DNA from: Alphaproteobacteria bacterium SO-S41
GTDB taxonomy: Bacteria > Pseudomonadota > Alphaproteobacteria > Micropepsales > Micropepsaceae
NCBI GenBank assembly: GCA_019670725.1
Contig: AP024629.1
Location: 4,154,001-4,218,000, forward strand
Length of the DNA stretch: 64,000 bases
Direction: 5' to 3'
The notes beneath the pieces were generated by a model. The model was given only the letters and a program-made list of their open reading frames with translations. It was not told the origin of the DNA and searched no databases. Position 1 is the first letter of the stretch. The number at the start of each line of letters is the position of its first letter. The position numbers and the translations under genes are program-made. Positions 44,258 through 52,413 of this stretch are shown one piece after another.

Positions 44258-44656
44258 TCAGACTGGTTTGAAGGCGTAGGTGAAGGTGTCGTCGTCGCGG
44301 AAGCGCTGTAGCGTCAGGGCCATGGGCTGGCCGATCTTGAGCTGCGCGAAATCATCGATCTCGATGCGTGTTTCGACGATCACTTCGTCCGGCAGTTCAA
44401 CATAGCCGAGCGCGTAAGGCTTGAAGGTGCGCTCGTCATCGTCGCCGGTATAGGGCGGGGATTTCGGGCGGAAGCGCTGGACGGTGTAGGACCAGAGCGT
44501 GCCGCGATCCTGAAGCGTGATACGATCGAAATTCGCTGCCTCCGGACCGGTGGGCAGCGGAAAGACGATCTTGCCGTCGCGCTTGCGGCGTCCGCCGATG
44601 AGGCGCGGGCCGTCACCGCTGAGATCGATCAAGCCGGGTGCTATGGGTTCGGCCAT
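44258..44656 (-). CDS. OB-fold (DUF35-type) thiolase partner lacking zinc-ribbon cysteines
   Basis: A 132-residue protein with the C-terminal OB fold (GTLWSYTVQRFRPKSPPYTG, YALGYVELPDEVIVETRI, IGQPMALTLQRF). The N-terminal region that normally holds four zinc-binding Cys reads LIGGRRKRDGKIVFPLPTG and has none; the whole protein has no Cys. Partners of this type form a heteromer with SCP-x thiolases and complete their activity. Its place just before the thiolase gene supports that role. Confidence 0.88.
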   Translation of the reverse strand: MAEPIAPGLIDLSGDGPRLIGGRRKRDGKIVFPLPTGPEAANFDRITLQDRGTLWSYTVQRFRPKSPPYTGDDDERTFKPYALGYVELPDEVIVETRIEIDDFAQLKIGQPMALTLQRFRDDDTFTYAFKPV

Positions 44657-44836
44657 GCCATACGGTCCTTCGCATCTTGGCCGCTGTGGCGCGGCGTATA
44701 CTCAATAGTTTGTTGCCGACTGCATCACTTTTCAAATCGACGGACACAGGCGGCAAATCGAATAAGAAGCCGCTCGAGAGAGTAACCCCTCAAGCGGGAG
44801 GTGAGACGCAGCCATGGGCCGCATCCAGGGAGGAAC

Positions 44837-45631
44837 TCATGAGGCCTGGGAGACGCCTTCCAGTTGATCGGTCGCAGCGCTGGCCGCGCCGATCCAGTCT
44901 TCGGGTTGTTCGAGCAAAAGGCGGAAGGCTTCGAGCCAGCGCGCGCCCGTGGCGCCGTCGACGGCGCGGTGGTCGCAGGTCAGCGTGACGTCGAGCACGG
45001 TCGCGGGATGCGGCTGGTCGTCCCAGAGCACGAGGCGGCGCTCGGCCCGGCCGACGGAGAGGATGCAGGCCTGGGGCGGGTTGAGGATCGAGGTGAAGCT
45101 CGCGACGCCGTACATGCCGAGATTCGAGATCGTGAAGGTGCCGCCGAAATATTCGGGCGGCGTCAACTTGCGGCCGCGGCCGCGTTCAGCGAGTTGCTTT
45201 GTTTCGCGCGCGATCGCCGCGACATCCTTCGCTCCGGCGTCTCGCAGGATCGGGGTGACGAGGCCGCCTTCCGGCAGGGCGACAGCAAAGGCGATATCGG
45301 CCGTGTTGTGGAAGGCGAGGCCCTTCTCCGTAAAGCTGACATTCGCCTCAGGCACTTTGGCGAGCGCCAAAGCGGCGGCCTTGATGACGAGATCGTTGAA
45401 GGTGGCGCGTTCGACACCCGGGTGGGCGTTGCGCGCTTCGCGTGCGGTGGTGAGACGATCGACTTCGATGCGACTGAGCAGCGAGAAATGCGGGACGTCG
45501 CGGAACGAGGCGGTGAGACGCCGGGCGGCCGAGCGCTGCATCATGCTGAGGGGCTGAAAGCGATAGCTGCCTTCGGGAATACCGAGCGCCTTCAGTTCCT
45601 CCGCTGTGGCGTCGGGAACGCTCGCGCTCAT
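44837..45631 (-). CDS. 2-oxoacid dehydrogenase E2, catalytic domain only
   Basis: A 264-residue dihydrolipoamide acyltransferase catalytic domain: PLSMMQRSAARRLTASFRDV near residue 28, FNDLVIKAAALALAKVPEAN near 80, TFTISNLGMYGVASFTSILN near 170 and the catalytic motif LTCDHRAVDGATGARW near 222. A full E2 is about 400-450 residues with one or more lipoyl domains and an E1/E3-binding domain; both are missing. A free lipoyl-domain gene lies at 48547 beside the E1 genes, so E2 appears split in two. ATG at 45631 is taken as start. Divergent from the acyl-CoA dehydrogenase gene. Confidence 0.9.
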   Translation of the reverse strand: MSASVPDATAEELKALGIPEGSYRFQPLSMMQRSAARRLTASFRDVPHFSLLSRIEVDRLTTAREARNAHPGVERATFNDLVIKAAALALAKVPEANVSFTEKGLAFHNTADIAFAVALPEGGLVTPILRDAGAKDVAAIARETKQLAERGRGRKLTPPEYFGGTFTISNLGMYGVASFTSILNPPQACILSVGRAERRLVLWDDQPHPATVLDVTLTCDHRAVDGATGARWLEAFRLLLEQPEDWIGAASAATDQLEGVSQAS

Positions 45632-45705
45632 GTCCTTCCAACTCCCATAACCGGCGCATTTCACGCGCTTCTTCAGGTGGTCAGTCTAGGGACGCGTTTT
45701 ATATT

Positions 45706-45730
45706 TTGCAATACGTGCTACGATTGTGTT
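45706..45730. promoter_or_regulatory. 25-bp element shared with 41349-41373
   Basis: Reads TTGCAATACGTGCTACG and ends ATTGTGTT; its reverse complement matches 41349-41373 at 19 of 25 bases. It lies 54 bases before the acyl-CoA dehydrogenase start and 74 before the divergent E2 gene, so it could control both. Relative to the downstream gene its orientation equals that of the Rieske copy. Confidence 0.65.
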
Positions 45731-45784
45731 TCTTGCGCGAACGAAGAAACGGCAAGGGCCGTCGAGCGCAAATGGGAGCGCGGC

Positions 45785-46990
45785 ATGAGTTCTGATGAGC
45801 GGAGCGACGAGGCGTTCGCGGCCGATGTGCGCGCCTTCCTGGCCGAGAAATTCACCCCTGATTTAAAGGCCATGACCGCGCGCCAGGCGGGTGTCTTCGC
45901 CGAGGGCGAACTAGCGGAGCGCTGGCACAATATCCTCTACGAGCAGGGCTGGATCGCCCCGGCCTGGCCGGAAGCCTATGGCGGACCGGGCTGGACGGCG
46001 CGGCAGCGCGCGATCTTTTCGGAGGCCTGCGCGCGCGCTGGCACGCCCAAACTGCCGGGCATGGGGCTCAGCCTTTGCGGCCCTGTCATCATGCGCTACG
46101 GCACCGAGGCGCAGAAGGCATTCTACCTGCCGCGCATGCTCTCGGGCGAGCATCGCTGGTGTCAGGGCTATTCCGAGCCGCAATCGGGTTCCGACCTCGC
46201 CTCGCTGCAATTGCGCGCTGTGCCGGACGGCGACGACTACGTGCTCAACGGCACCAAGATCTGGACGACGCACGCCCATACCTCGAACTGGATCTTCCTG
46301 CTGGCGCGCACCTCGACCGAGGGCAAGCCGCAGGAAGGAATCAGCTTCATGGTTTCGCCGATGAACGCGCCGGGGATTTCGGTCAGGCCGATCATCTCGA
46401 TGTCGGGCGAGCATGAGGTGAACCAGGTCTTCTTCGACAATGTCCGCGTCCCCATCGCCAACCGGATGGGCAAGGAGAACGAGGGCTGGACGGTCGCGAA
46501 GTATCTGCTGGAGTTCGAGCGGGGCGGCGGCACGTCGGGCCCCGCGATGGAAGTGGCGCTCGGCCGGCTGAAGACGATCGCGGGCGATGAGGAGAACGGT
46601 TCGGGCGGCTCGCTGCTGGACGAGCCGGGGTTCCGGGCGCGAACCGCCGAACTCGAAATCCGCATGGCGGCGCTCGACTGGACGGAGCGCCGGCTGAACG
46701 GCGGCAAGGCGACCGGTGAAAGCGTCGGCCAGGGCGCCGCGTCGATGAAGAAGCTCAGCGCCGCCGAGGGCGGGCAGTTGATCGAGGAACTCGCGGTCGA
46801 GGCGCTCGGCGCTTACGCCGCCGCCGATCAGCGCTCGGCGCTTGGCGTCCATGCCAATGAGGCGCCGATCGGCAAGGCGCATGCGCTGACCCCCGTCGCG
46901 CGATATCTCAACGGCCGCGCGAACACGGTGTTCGGCGGCTCCAGCGAAGTGCAGCGCAATATTCTCGCGCGCACCGTTCTCGGCCTTTAA
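45785..46990 (+). CDS. Acyl-CoA dehydrogenase
   Basis: A 401-residue FAD enzyme that introduces a 2,3-double bond in an acyl-CoA. Blocks seen: WIAPAWPEAYGGPGWTARQR near residue 60, CQGYSEPQSGSDLASLQLRA near 125 (FAD and substrate contact), GTKIWTTHAH near 155, FERGGGTSG near 240 and NTVFGGSSEVQRNILAR at the C-terminus. The EAYGGPGW style is common in FadE-type enzymes of sterol and terpenoid degradation. ATG at 45785 with GGGAG upstream is the start; a long open frame to its left is antisense to the E2 gene. The acyl-CoA ligase gene follows after 14 bases. Confidence 0.93.
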   Translation: MSSDERSDEAFAADVRAFLAEKFTPDLKAMTARQAGVFAEGELAERWHNILYEQGWIAPAWPEAYGGPGWTARQRAIFSEACARAGTPKLPGMGLSLCGPVIMRYGTEAQKAFYLPRMLSGEHRWCQGYSEPQSGSDLASLQLRAVPDGDDYVLNGTKIWTTHAHTSNWIFLLARTSTEGKPQEGISFMVSPMNAPGISVRPIISMSGEHEVNQVFFDNVRVPIANRMGKENEGWTVAKYLLEFERGGGTSGPAMEVALGRLKTIAGDEENGSGGSLLDEPGFRARTAELEIRMAALDWTERRLNGGKATGESVGQGAASMKKLSAAEGGQLIEELAVEALGAYAAADQRSALGVHANEAPIGKAHALTPVARYLNGRANTVFGGSSEVQRNILARTVLGL

Positions 46991-47004
46991 CCCCAGAGCA
47001 TGTG

Positions 47005-48546
47005 ATGTCACTCGCCGCGTCCGAGACCCTGAAGACCAGTCCCGATACCGTCGCATTGGCCGACGAGCGCCAGTCTTTCACCTGGACGGCGCTCGACCCC
47101 GTGCTGAACCGCGCGACCAATGCGCTGCTGGCGCGGGACGGCACCGCGCGCATTGCGGTGTTCGCGCAGAACAGCGCGGAGACGGTGATCGCCTATCTCG
47201 CCGCATTGCAAGCGGGCGTCGCGAGCGTGCCGGTAAACTTCCACCTGACGGTCGAAGAGCTGGTGCACATCCTCCGTGATTCCGGCGCGGGGATCGTGTT
47301 TGCGGGACCGGAGACGGTCGAGGTCGCGCTGGCCGCAGCGGCGGCGGTGGGTGGTTTGAAGGTCGTCGCCTGGCGGACGGCGGCGAAGGACGGCGTGACG
47401 GCGTGGGCGGATTGGCTGGCCGAAGCCTCGGCGGCTGAGCCACCGACCGACATGCCGCCCAAGGCGCATCTGCACTACACGTCGGGCACGACGGGCACGC
47501 CGAAGGGTGTCGAGACGCCGCCGACCATGTTTCTGGGCGGCGCAGATGTCGCGGAGTTCGTCCAGCGGCTGCGCGCCGCGCGGGCGTTGCTCGGCGATCG
47601 CTCGCCGGTGCTGGCGGTGGGGCCGCTGTATCACACCGGGCCGCTCTCGGCGGTACGGCAGTTGGCGGCCGGTGCGTCGGTCGTCGTCGTGTCACGCTTC
47701 GATCCCGAAGCGGTGCTGCGGGCGATCGAGACGCATCGCGTCAAGAGCACGGTGATGGTGCCGACGCATTTCCAGCGGTTGTTGAGCCTGCCGGAGGATG
47801 TGCGCCGCCGTTACGACGTTTCCAGCCTGGTGGCGGTCTCGCACACCGGCGCCGCGTGTCCGCGCGACGTCAAGGAGAAGATGATCACGTGGTTTGGGCC
47901 GGTGCTGATCGAGGCCTATGGCGCGACGGAATCCGGCACCACCAATTCGATCACCTCGGCGGAGTGGCTGGAGCGGCCGGGCTCGGTCGGCAAGACGCTG
48001 GCGCCGTTCGAGCTGCTGGTGATCGGCGAGAACGGTGAAGCCCGCGGACCCGGCGAGATCGGGCAGCTCTATTTCCGTGACACGAACGGGCGCGGCATCG
48101 TCTATCACAACGACGCGGAGAAGACGCGGGCGGCGCATTTGCGGCCGGGCGTCTTCACGCTGGGCGAGATCGGTTACGCCGACGCCGAGGGCTATGTCTT
48201 CATCACCGACCGCGTGTCGGACATGATCGTCAGCGGCGGGGTGAATATCTATCCGGCCGAGGTCGAGGCCGTGCTGCTGGATCATCCCGCAGTAGCTGAC
48301 GTCGCCGTGATCGGCGCGCCGAACACCGAGATGGGCGAAGAGGTGAAGGCGCTGGTGGTGCTGAGGCCCGCCGCCGTCGCCAATGCTGGTGAGCTGGAAG
48401 CGTTCTGCCGCCAGAAGCTTGCGGGCTACAAATGCCCGCGTTCGTTCGAGTTCGTCGCCGATATCGGCCGCAATGCGATGGGCAAGATCAACAAGCGCCA
48501 GCTCCGCCGGCCCTATTGGCCGTCGGAGCGGACGATCGGCGGCTGA
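47005..48546 (+). CDS. Acyl-CoA ligase (ANL superfamily, AMP-forming)
   Basis: A 513-residue AMP-forming ligase. Motifs: HLHYTSGTTGTPKGVETPP near residue 155, EAYGATESGTTNSI near 303, FITDRVSDMIVSGGVNIYPA near 400 and catalytic Lys in IGRNAMGKINKRQLRRPY. Note VLIEAYGATESG, close to the classic form. It should activate an acid intermediate for the adjacent acyl-CoA dehydrogenase, with which it forms a two-gene operon. Its stop directly abuts the stop of the lipoyl-domain gene on the other strand. Confidence 0.93.
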   Translation: MSLAASETLKTSPDTVALADERQSFTWTALDPVLNRATNALLARDGTARIAVFAQNSAETVIAYLAALQAGVASVPVNFHLTVEELVHILRDSGAGIVFAGPETVEVALAAAAAVGGLKVVAWRTAAKDGVTAWADWLAEASAAEPPTDMPPKAHLHYTSGTTGTPKGVETPPTMFLGGADVAEFVQRLRAARALLGDRSPVLAVGPLYHTGPLSAVRQLAAGASVVVVSRFDPEAVLRAIETHRVKSTVMVPTHFQRLLSLPEDVRRRYDVSSLVAVSHTGAACPRDVKEKMITWFGPVLIEAYGATESGTTNSITSAEWLERPGSVGKTLAPFELLVIGENGEARGPGEIGQLYFRDTNGRGIVYHNDAEKTRAAHLRPGVFTLGEIGYADAEGYVFITDRVSDMIVSGGVNIYPAEVEAVLLDHPAVADVAVIGAPNTEMGEEVKALVVLRPAAVANAGELEAFCRQKLAGYKCPRSFEFVADIGRNAMGKINKRQLRRPYWPSERTIGG

Positions 48547-48777
48547 CTATTCGATCCGGCCGATCAGTTCGCCGACGGGATAGATCTCGTCGGCGGCGGC
48601 GATGATGCGGAGCGTGCCGGCATCCTGCGCCTCCACGTCCTGCGCGGTCTTCTCGCTCTCCAGCGTGTAGAGGAGATCGCCGACCTTGACGGTGGCGCCG
48701 TCGGCGGCATGCCAGGAGACGATCTTGCCTTCGCTCATGCCCGCGCCGAGGCTGGGGATATGCAGTTCGGTGCTCAT
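48547..48777 (-). CDS. Stand-alone lipoyl-domain protein
   Basis: A 76-residue protein that is a single biotinyl/lipoyl domain: HIPSLGAGMSEGKIVSW at the N-terminus, modified Lys43 in the tight turn LESEKTAQDV, and AADEIYPVGELIGRIE at the end. ESEKT rather than MKM favours lipoate over biotin. It would carry the acyl group between E1 (genes just upstream) and the separately encoded E2 catalytic protein at 44837. The 5-base gap to the E1-beta gene places it in the E1 operon. Length is complete for one domain, with no linker or E1/E3-binding part. Confidence 0.9.
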   Translation of the reverse strand: MSTELHIPSLGAGMSEGKIVSWHAADGATVKVGDLLYTLESEKTAQDVEAQDAGTLRIIAAADEIYPVGELIGRIE

Positions 48778-48782
48778 GCCCG

Positions 48783-49772
48783 TCAGCCCATCGTCGCTTT
48801 GACCGCCGCGGCGATCTCGGCGCGGCTGTAGAGGAAAGCCTGTTCCAGCGGCGGCGAGAACGGCACGGGCGAGTATTTCGAGCCGACGCGCTTCACCGGC
48901 GACTTCAGCTGACCGAACAGTTCCTCGTGGATGCGCGAGGAGATTTCGGCGCCGACGCCGAACGCCTTCACCGCCTCGTGCACGATGACGGCGCGGCCGG
49001 TCTTCGCGACGGAGTTGAGCACCGCCGCTTCGTCGAACGGCGCGATGGTGCGGAGGTCGATCACTTCAGCCGAGATGCCTTCAGCGGCAAGAGTTTCAGC
49101 GACAGCCTCGACCTCGCCGACCGGACGGCCATAGGTGATGATCGTGACGTCGCCGCCCGCGCGGCGGATCGCCGCCTTGCCGAGCGGCACCTTGTAGCCG
49201 GGTTCCGGCGGCGCGCCCTGGGCGGCGTACATCGCGACGTTCTCGATGAAGAGCGTCGGGTCGTCATCCTCGATCGCCGAGAGCAACAGGCCCTTGGCGT
49301 CGGCGGGATTCGAGGCCGTGACGACCTTCATGCCGGGAACATGCGCGAACCAGGCTTCCAGCATGTCGGAATGCTGGCCGCCGAAACCGACACCGGCGCC
49401 GGTGCCGCAGCGGATCGTGAGCGGCACCGAGGTGAGACCGCCCGACATGAAGCGCAGCTTGGCGGCGTGGTTCACCAGCTGATCCATGCACACCGTGAGG
49501 AAGTTCATGAACATGATCTCGGCGACCGGGCGCATGCCGGTGATCGCCGCGCCGACGGCGGCGCCGACGATCGCCTGTTCGGAGATCGGGGTCGAACGCA
49601 CGCGGTCCGTGCCGTGTTTGGCGGACAGGCCGAGCGTCGCCTTGAAGACGCCGCCGCCCTGCGCGTCGGCGATGTCCTCGCCGAGCAGGAAGACATTGGG
49701 ATCGGCCGCCAGCGCTTCGTCGAGCGCCATGTTGATGCCTTGGGAGAAGGAAATTTTCGTGGGGGCGTTCAT
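48783..49772 (-). CDS. 2-oxoacid dehydrogenase E1 component, beta subunit
   Basis: A 329-residue transketolase-like subunit: ISFSQGINMALDEALAADPN near the start, FLLGEDIADAQGGGVFKATL, STPISEQAIVGAAVGAAITG near residue 62 and VIDLRTIAPFDEAAVLNSVA near 240. It pairs with the alpha subunit to decarboxylate a 2-oxoacid with ThDP. Start overlaps the alpha-gene stop by 4 bases. Closest in general look to pyruvate and acetoin dehydrogenase E1-beta; the substrate is not fixed by sequence. Confidence 0.93.
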   Translation of the reverse strand: MNAPTKISFSQGINMALDEALAADPNVFLLGEDIADAQGGGVFKATLGLSAKHGTDRVRSTPISEQAIVGAAVGAAITGMRPVAEIMFMNFLTVCMDQLVNHAAKLRFMSGGLTSVPLTIRCGTGAGVGFGGQHSDMLEAWFAHVPGMKVVTASNPADAKGLLLSAIEDDDPTLFIENVAMYAAQGAPPEPGYKVPLGKAAIRRAGGDVTIITYGRPVGEVEAVAETLAAEGISAEVIDLRTIAPFDEAAVLNSVAKTGRAVIVHEAVKAFGVGAEISSRIHEELFGQLKSPVKRVGSKYSPVPFSPPLEQAFLYSRAEIAAAVKATMG

Positions 49773-50758
49773 GCTGCGATCTCGGTTGAGAGAACGTCGA
49801 TGCGGATTTCGCCGGCATCGGGATAGGGGCTGTCGAGCGCGAAGGCGACGGCGTCGTTGAGGTCGCTCGCGATGCCGGCGTCGATCGCCGCGAGTTGGTC
49901 TTCCGAAATCTGGCGATCAAGCAGCGTCTTGCGCAGGCGCGGCACGGGGTCCTCGTCGATCGCCTGTTGGACCAGTTCCTTGGGCACGTAGGAGGTGTTC
50001 GCGCCGAAGACGTGGCCGAGCATGCGGAAGGTCATCGCCTCGATCAGCGTCGGCCCGCCGCCATTGCGGGCGCGGTCGACGGCGGCCTTGGCGGCGAGAT
50101 ACATCGCTTCCGCATCGTTGCCGTCCACCTTGATGGCATTCATGTTGTAGCCGACGGCGCGATCGACGATCTGCCTGGCCGAGGTGCTTTCGGCGAAGGC
50201 GGTGTGTTCGCCGTAGCGGTTGTTCTGGCAGAGGAAGATGACGGGCAGCTTCCAGATCTGCGCCATGTTCAGCGCTTCATGGAAGGCGCCGATATTGGTG
50301 GAGCCGTCGCCGAAGCAGACGACGGTGACGCGGCCGTCCTTCTTGAGCTGCGACGACAGTGCGAGGCCGTTGGCGATCGGCAGGCCTGAGCCGACGATGC
50401 CGGTCGTGACCATCACGCCCGTCTCGGGGTCGGTGATGTGCATGGGGCCGCCCTTGCCCTTGCAGGTGCCGGTCGCCTTGCCAGTAAACTCGGCCCAAAG
50501 CTTCTTCAGCGGAATGCCCTTGGCAAGCTGGTCGTGGACGCCGCGATAGGTGGTGACGAGATAGTCGTCGGGATTGAGCGCCGTCATCATCGAGGCGGAC
50601 AGCACTTCCTGGCCGCGCACCGGATAATAGACGAGGCGGATCTTGCCGCTGATGAGCAGCGAGCGGAAACGCTCGTCCGTCTGGTTGATCAGCGACGTGC
50701 GGCGGAAGATTTCGAGCAGCGTGTCGTTGTCCACCGTACCGGTGGGTGACGTTGTCAT
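49769..50758 (-). CDS. 2-oxoacid dehydrogenase E1 component, alpha subunit
   Basis: A 329-residue ThDP-binding subunit. The ThDP motif is CFGDGSTNIGAFHEALNMAQ (GDG...N) near residue 148, followed by LPVIFLCQNNRYGEH. Upstream are RGQEVLSASMM, YRGVHDQLAKGIPLKKLWAE and GKGGPMHITD. The phosphorylation-type loop of eukaryotic enzymes is absent. AGGAG lies 11 bases before the ATG. It heads an alpha-beta-lipoyl operon; the Rieske gene at 50787 ends 28 bases upstream on the same strand, so all four may be co-transcribed. No E3 gene is in the window. Confidence 0.93.
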   Translation of the reverse strand: MTTSPTGTVDNDTLLEIFRRTSLINQTDERFRSLLISGKIRLVYYPVRGQEVLSASMMTALNPDDYLVTTYRGVHDQLAKGIPLKKLWAEFTGKATGTCKGKGGPMHITDPETGVMVTTGIVGSGLPIANGLALSSQLKKDGRVTVVCFGDGSTNIGAFHEALNMAQIWKLPVIFLCQNNRYGEHTAFAESTSARQIVDRAVGYNMNAIKVDGNDAEAMYLAAKAAVDRARNGGGPTLIEAMTFRMLGHVFGANTSYVPKELVQQAIDEDPVPRLRKTLLDRQISEDQLAAIDAGIASDLNDAVAFALDSPYPDAGEIRIDVLSTEIAA

Positions 50759-50786
50759 GGGATGAAGGTCTCCTGAATGGGCGTCG

Positions 50787-52259
50787 TCACAGTGTTTCGC
50801 CGGCGCCGGCAGCGCCTTCGGCCATGTAGCGGTCGATCATCTTGTGGAAATGGCGGATGCGCATTTCCGAGTAGCGCGCGAAATGGACGAAGCCGGTGCC
50901 TGAGGCGCGGAGACCCTCGTGCACGTAAGGCAGGTTGCCCATGTCCTGCTCGAAGATGATGGCGAGGCCGCCGAGCAGATGGCTGGCATTCGCCCAGGGA
51001 TCATCGAGGCCGAGCTCGAAGACCTGTGCCGGCGCGGGGCGCGGCTGATCCTTGGGGCAGGCCTTCAGGATCATCACATCCATGATCGCCGTCTCGGGAT
51101 CTAGGCCGTTGGGGCGCCAGCGATAGATGAGGTTCGAGACGTAGCCCGCCCAGACGCTGATATTCGGGAAGACGTTGTAGAGCAGCGCGTCGAGCATCTC
51201 GGCATCCGCCGCATGCTCGTAGCTGTAGCCGGTCTCCTGCGCGAGCGCCTGCCGGGCGAGTTCGGCCATCTGCCGGCGGGCGGTTTCGCCTTCGGGCAGG
51301 GTCAACGGCGCGTCGTCTGCAAGCGCCCGCCGCCCGCCTTTCCCCTGCCCCGTCATATAGGCGAAGATTTCCGCCTCGCTCAGTTGCGGCAGGAAGGGGC
51401 TGGAGACCCCGCTCGCCGAGAAGTGCCGCGAGACGTGATCGTTGGGCAGGTCGTACTGGCTGTTCGCATCGCCCAGCGCCGGCAGGATCTGCGGGTGGGT
51501 CGCCATGCTGTGATGGCTTTCCATGAAGGCTTCGGCCGTCGCCTTCCAGTTGCAGCGCACCTTCTTCTGGACCCATACCGCGCGATAGCGGTTGGCGAAG
51601 TCGAAGCGATCGAAATCGTCGGCGAGCGGCTTGATGAACTCGGCCAACGGCCGGGCATGGCGGTCGAGATTGATGAAGATGAAGCCGCCCCAGAAATCGA
51701 CCTTGGCTTCCGGCAGGCTCTGATCGGTGCCTTCCCATTGCGGGAAGTCCCAGCCGATCGGGTTCTCCTTGAACGTCCCGTCATTGCGCCAGGTGAAGCC
51801 GTGATAGGGGCATTTGAATTCGTGCTTGCAGCCCTGCAGCGTCACCAGCTTGCGGCCGCGATGGAGGCAGGAATTGTAGAACGCCTGGACGCGATCCGGC
51901 GCGCTGCGCGCGATGATCAGCGACTTGCCGAGAATCTCGTAGATGACGTAGTCGCCGACATTGGGGATGTCTTCCTCGCGACAGGCCATCTGCCAGGTGC
52001 GGCTCCAGACGTAGCGCGCTTCCTTCTCGAAGAACTTGCGGTCGAAATAACGGTCGACGGCGACCGGCTCGACGCCGACTTCGGGCACCCTGCCCTCGCG
52101 CAGATAGTCCGGCACCGGGCGGCTGTCGCGCTCCAGAATCTGTTCATAGGTATCGGCGGGATGGCGATCGTGCCGCCCCACTTGGGCCGTGTGGTTCATC
52201 GCGGGGTCGCTCCCTGCACTTGGTAGGCCTGCGGCTGATGCCGTCTTGACTGACGGCAT
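50787..52259 (-). CDS. Rieske non-haem iron oxygenase, alpha subunit (second)
   Basis: A 490-residue oxygenase subunit. Rieske motif CLHRGRKLVTLQGC with CPYHGFTWRNDG following (residues 128-155); iron site NWKATAEAFMESHHSMATHP near 240 (His, His) plus Asp in the C-terminal part. It is longer than the first Rieske protein and only distantly similar, with an extended mid-region. ATG at 52259 was chosen because GGAGGAG lies 9 bases upstream; 52199 is an alternative. No beta subunit or electron-transfer gene adjoins it. A GTGATACTTT element lies 44 bases upstream. Confidence 0.92.
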   Translation of the reverse strand: MPSVKTASAAGLPSAGSDPAMNHTAQVGRHDRHPADTYEQILERDSRPVPDYLREGRVPEVGVEPVAVDRYFDRKFFEKEARYVWSRTWQMACREEDIPNVGDYVIYEILGKSLIIARSAPDRVQAFYNSCLHRGRKLVTLQGCKHEFKCPYHGFTWRNDGTFKENPIGWDFPQWEGTDQSLPEAKVDFWGGFIFINLDRHARPLAEFIKPLADDFDRFDFANRYRAVWVQKKVRCNWKATAEAFMESHHSMATHPQILPALGDANSQYDLPNDHVSRHFSASGVSSPFLPQLSEAEIFAYMTGQGKGGRRALADDAPLTLPEGETARRQMAELARQALAQETGYSYEHAADAEMLDALLYNVFPNISVWAGYVSNLIYRWRPNGLDPETAIMDVMILKACPKDQPRPAPAQVFELGLDDPWANASHLLGGLAIIFEQDMGNLPYVHEGLRASGTGFVHFARYSEMRIRHFHKMIDRYMAEGAAGAGETL

Positions 52260-52302
52260 AATCCGCCGCTCCTCCGGTGCGGTCAACCAAATATTGCGCG
52301 CC

Positions 52303-52316
52303 GTGATACTTTATAG
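52303..52316. promoter_or_regulatory. GTGATACTTT element before the second Rieske gene
   Basis: GTGATACTTTATAG shares its first ten bases with 57115-57124 before the P450/SnoaL pair, and GTGATAC with 41358 and 62482. Possible part of the island's regulatory code. Confidence 0.4.
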
Positions 52317-52398
52317 AACATCGCAATCCCGCGAGGCCCGAACCGGGCGGGATCGCCCGCACAACCGCCGAATTATTGACGCGGCAAGTAGAGTTCGG

Positions 52399-52413
52399 CA
52401 CAACATAGTTGTG
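52399..52413. promoter_or_regulatory. Inverted repeat CACAAC-ATA-GTTGTG at TetR start
   Basis: Perfect 6-3-6 inverted repeat whose right arm includes the proposed GTG start codon of the TetR gene. A bound regulator would block its own expression. Confidence 0.45.

Noticed and set aside
44701-44730. CAATAGT...TGCATCAC sequence before the OB-fold gene as another copy of the island element
   Set aside because: AATAGT and TGCA are present but the spacing is two bases longer and the interior does not match.
44864-45784. Long N-terminal extension of the acyl-CoA dehydrogenase frame
   Set aside because: The stretch is antisense to the E2 catalytic gene and has no similarity to acyl-CoA dehydrogenases; the ATG at 45785 with a good ribosome site is the real start.
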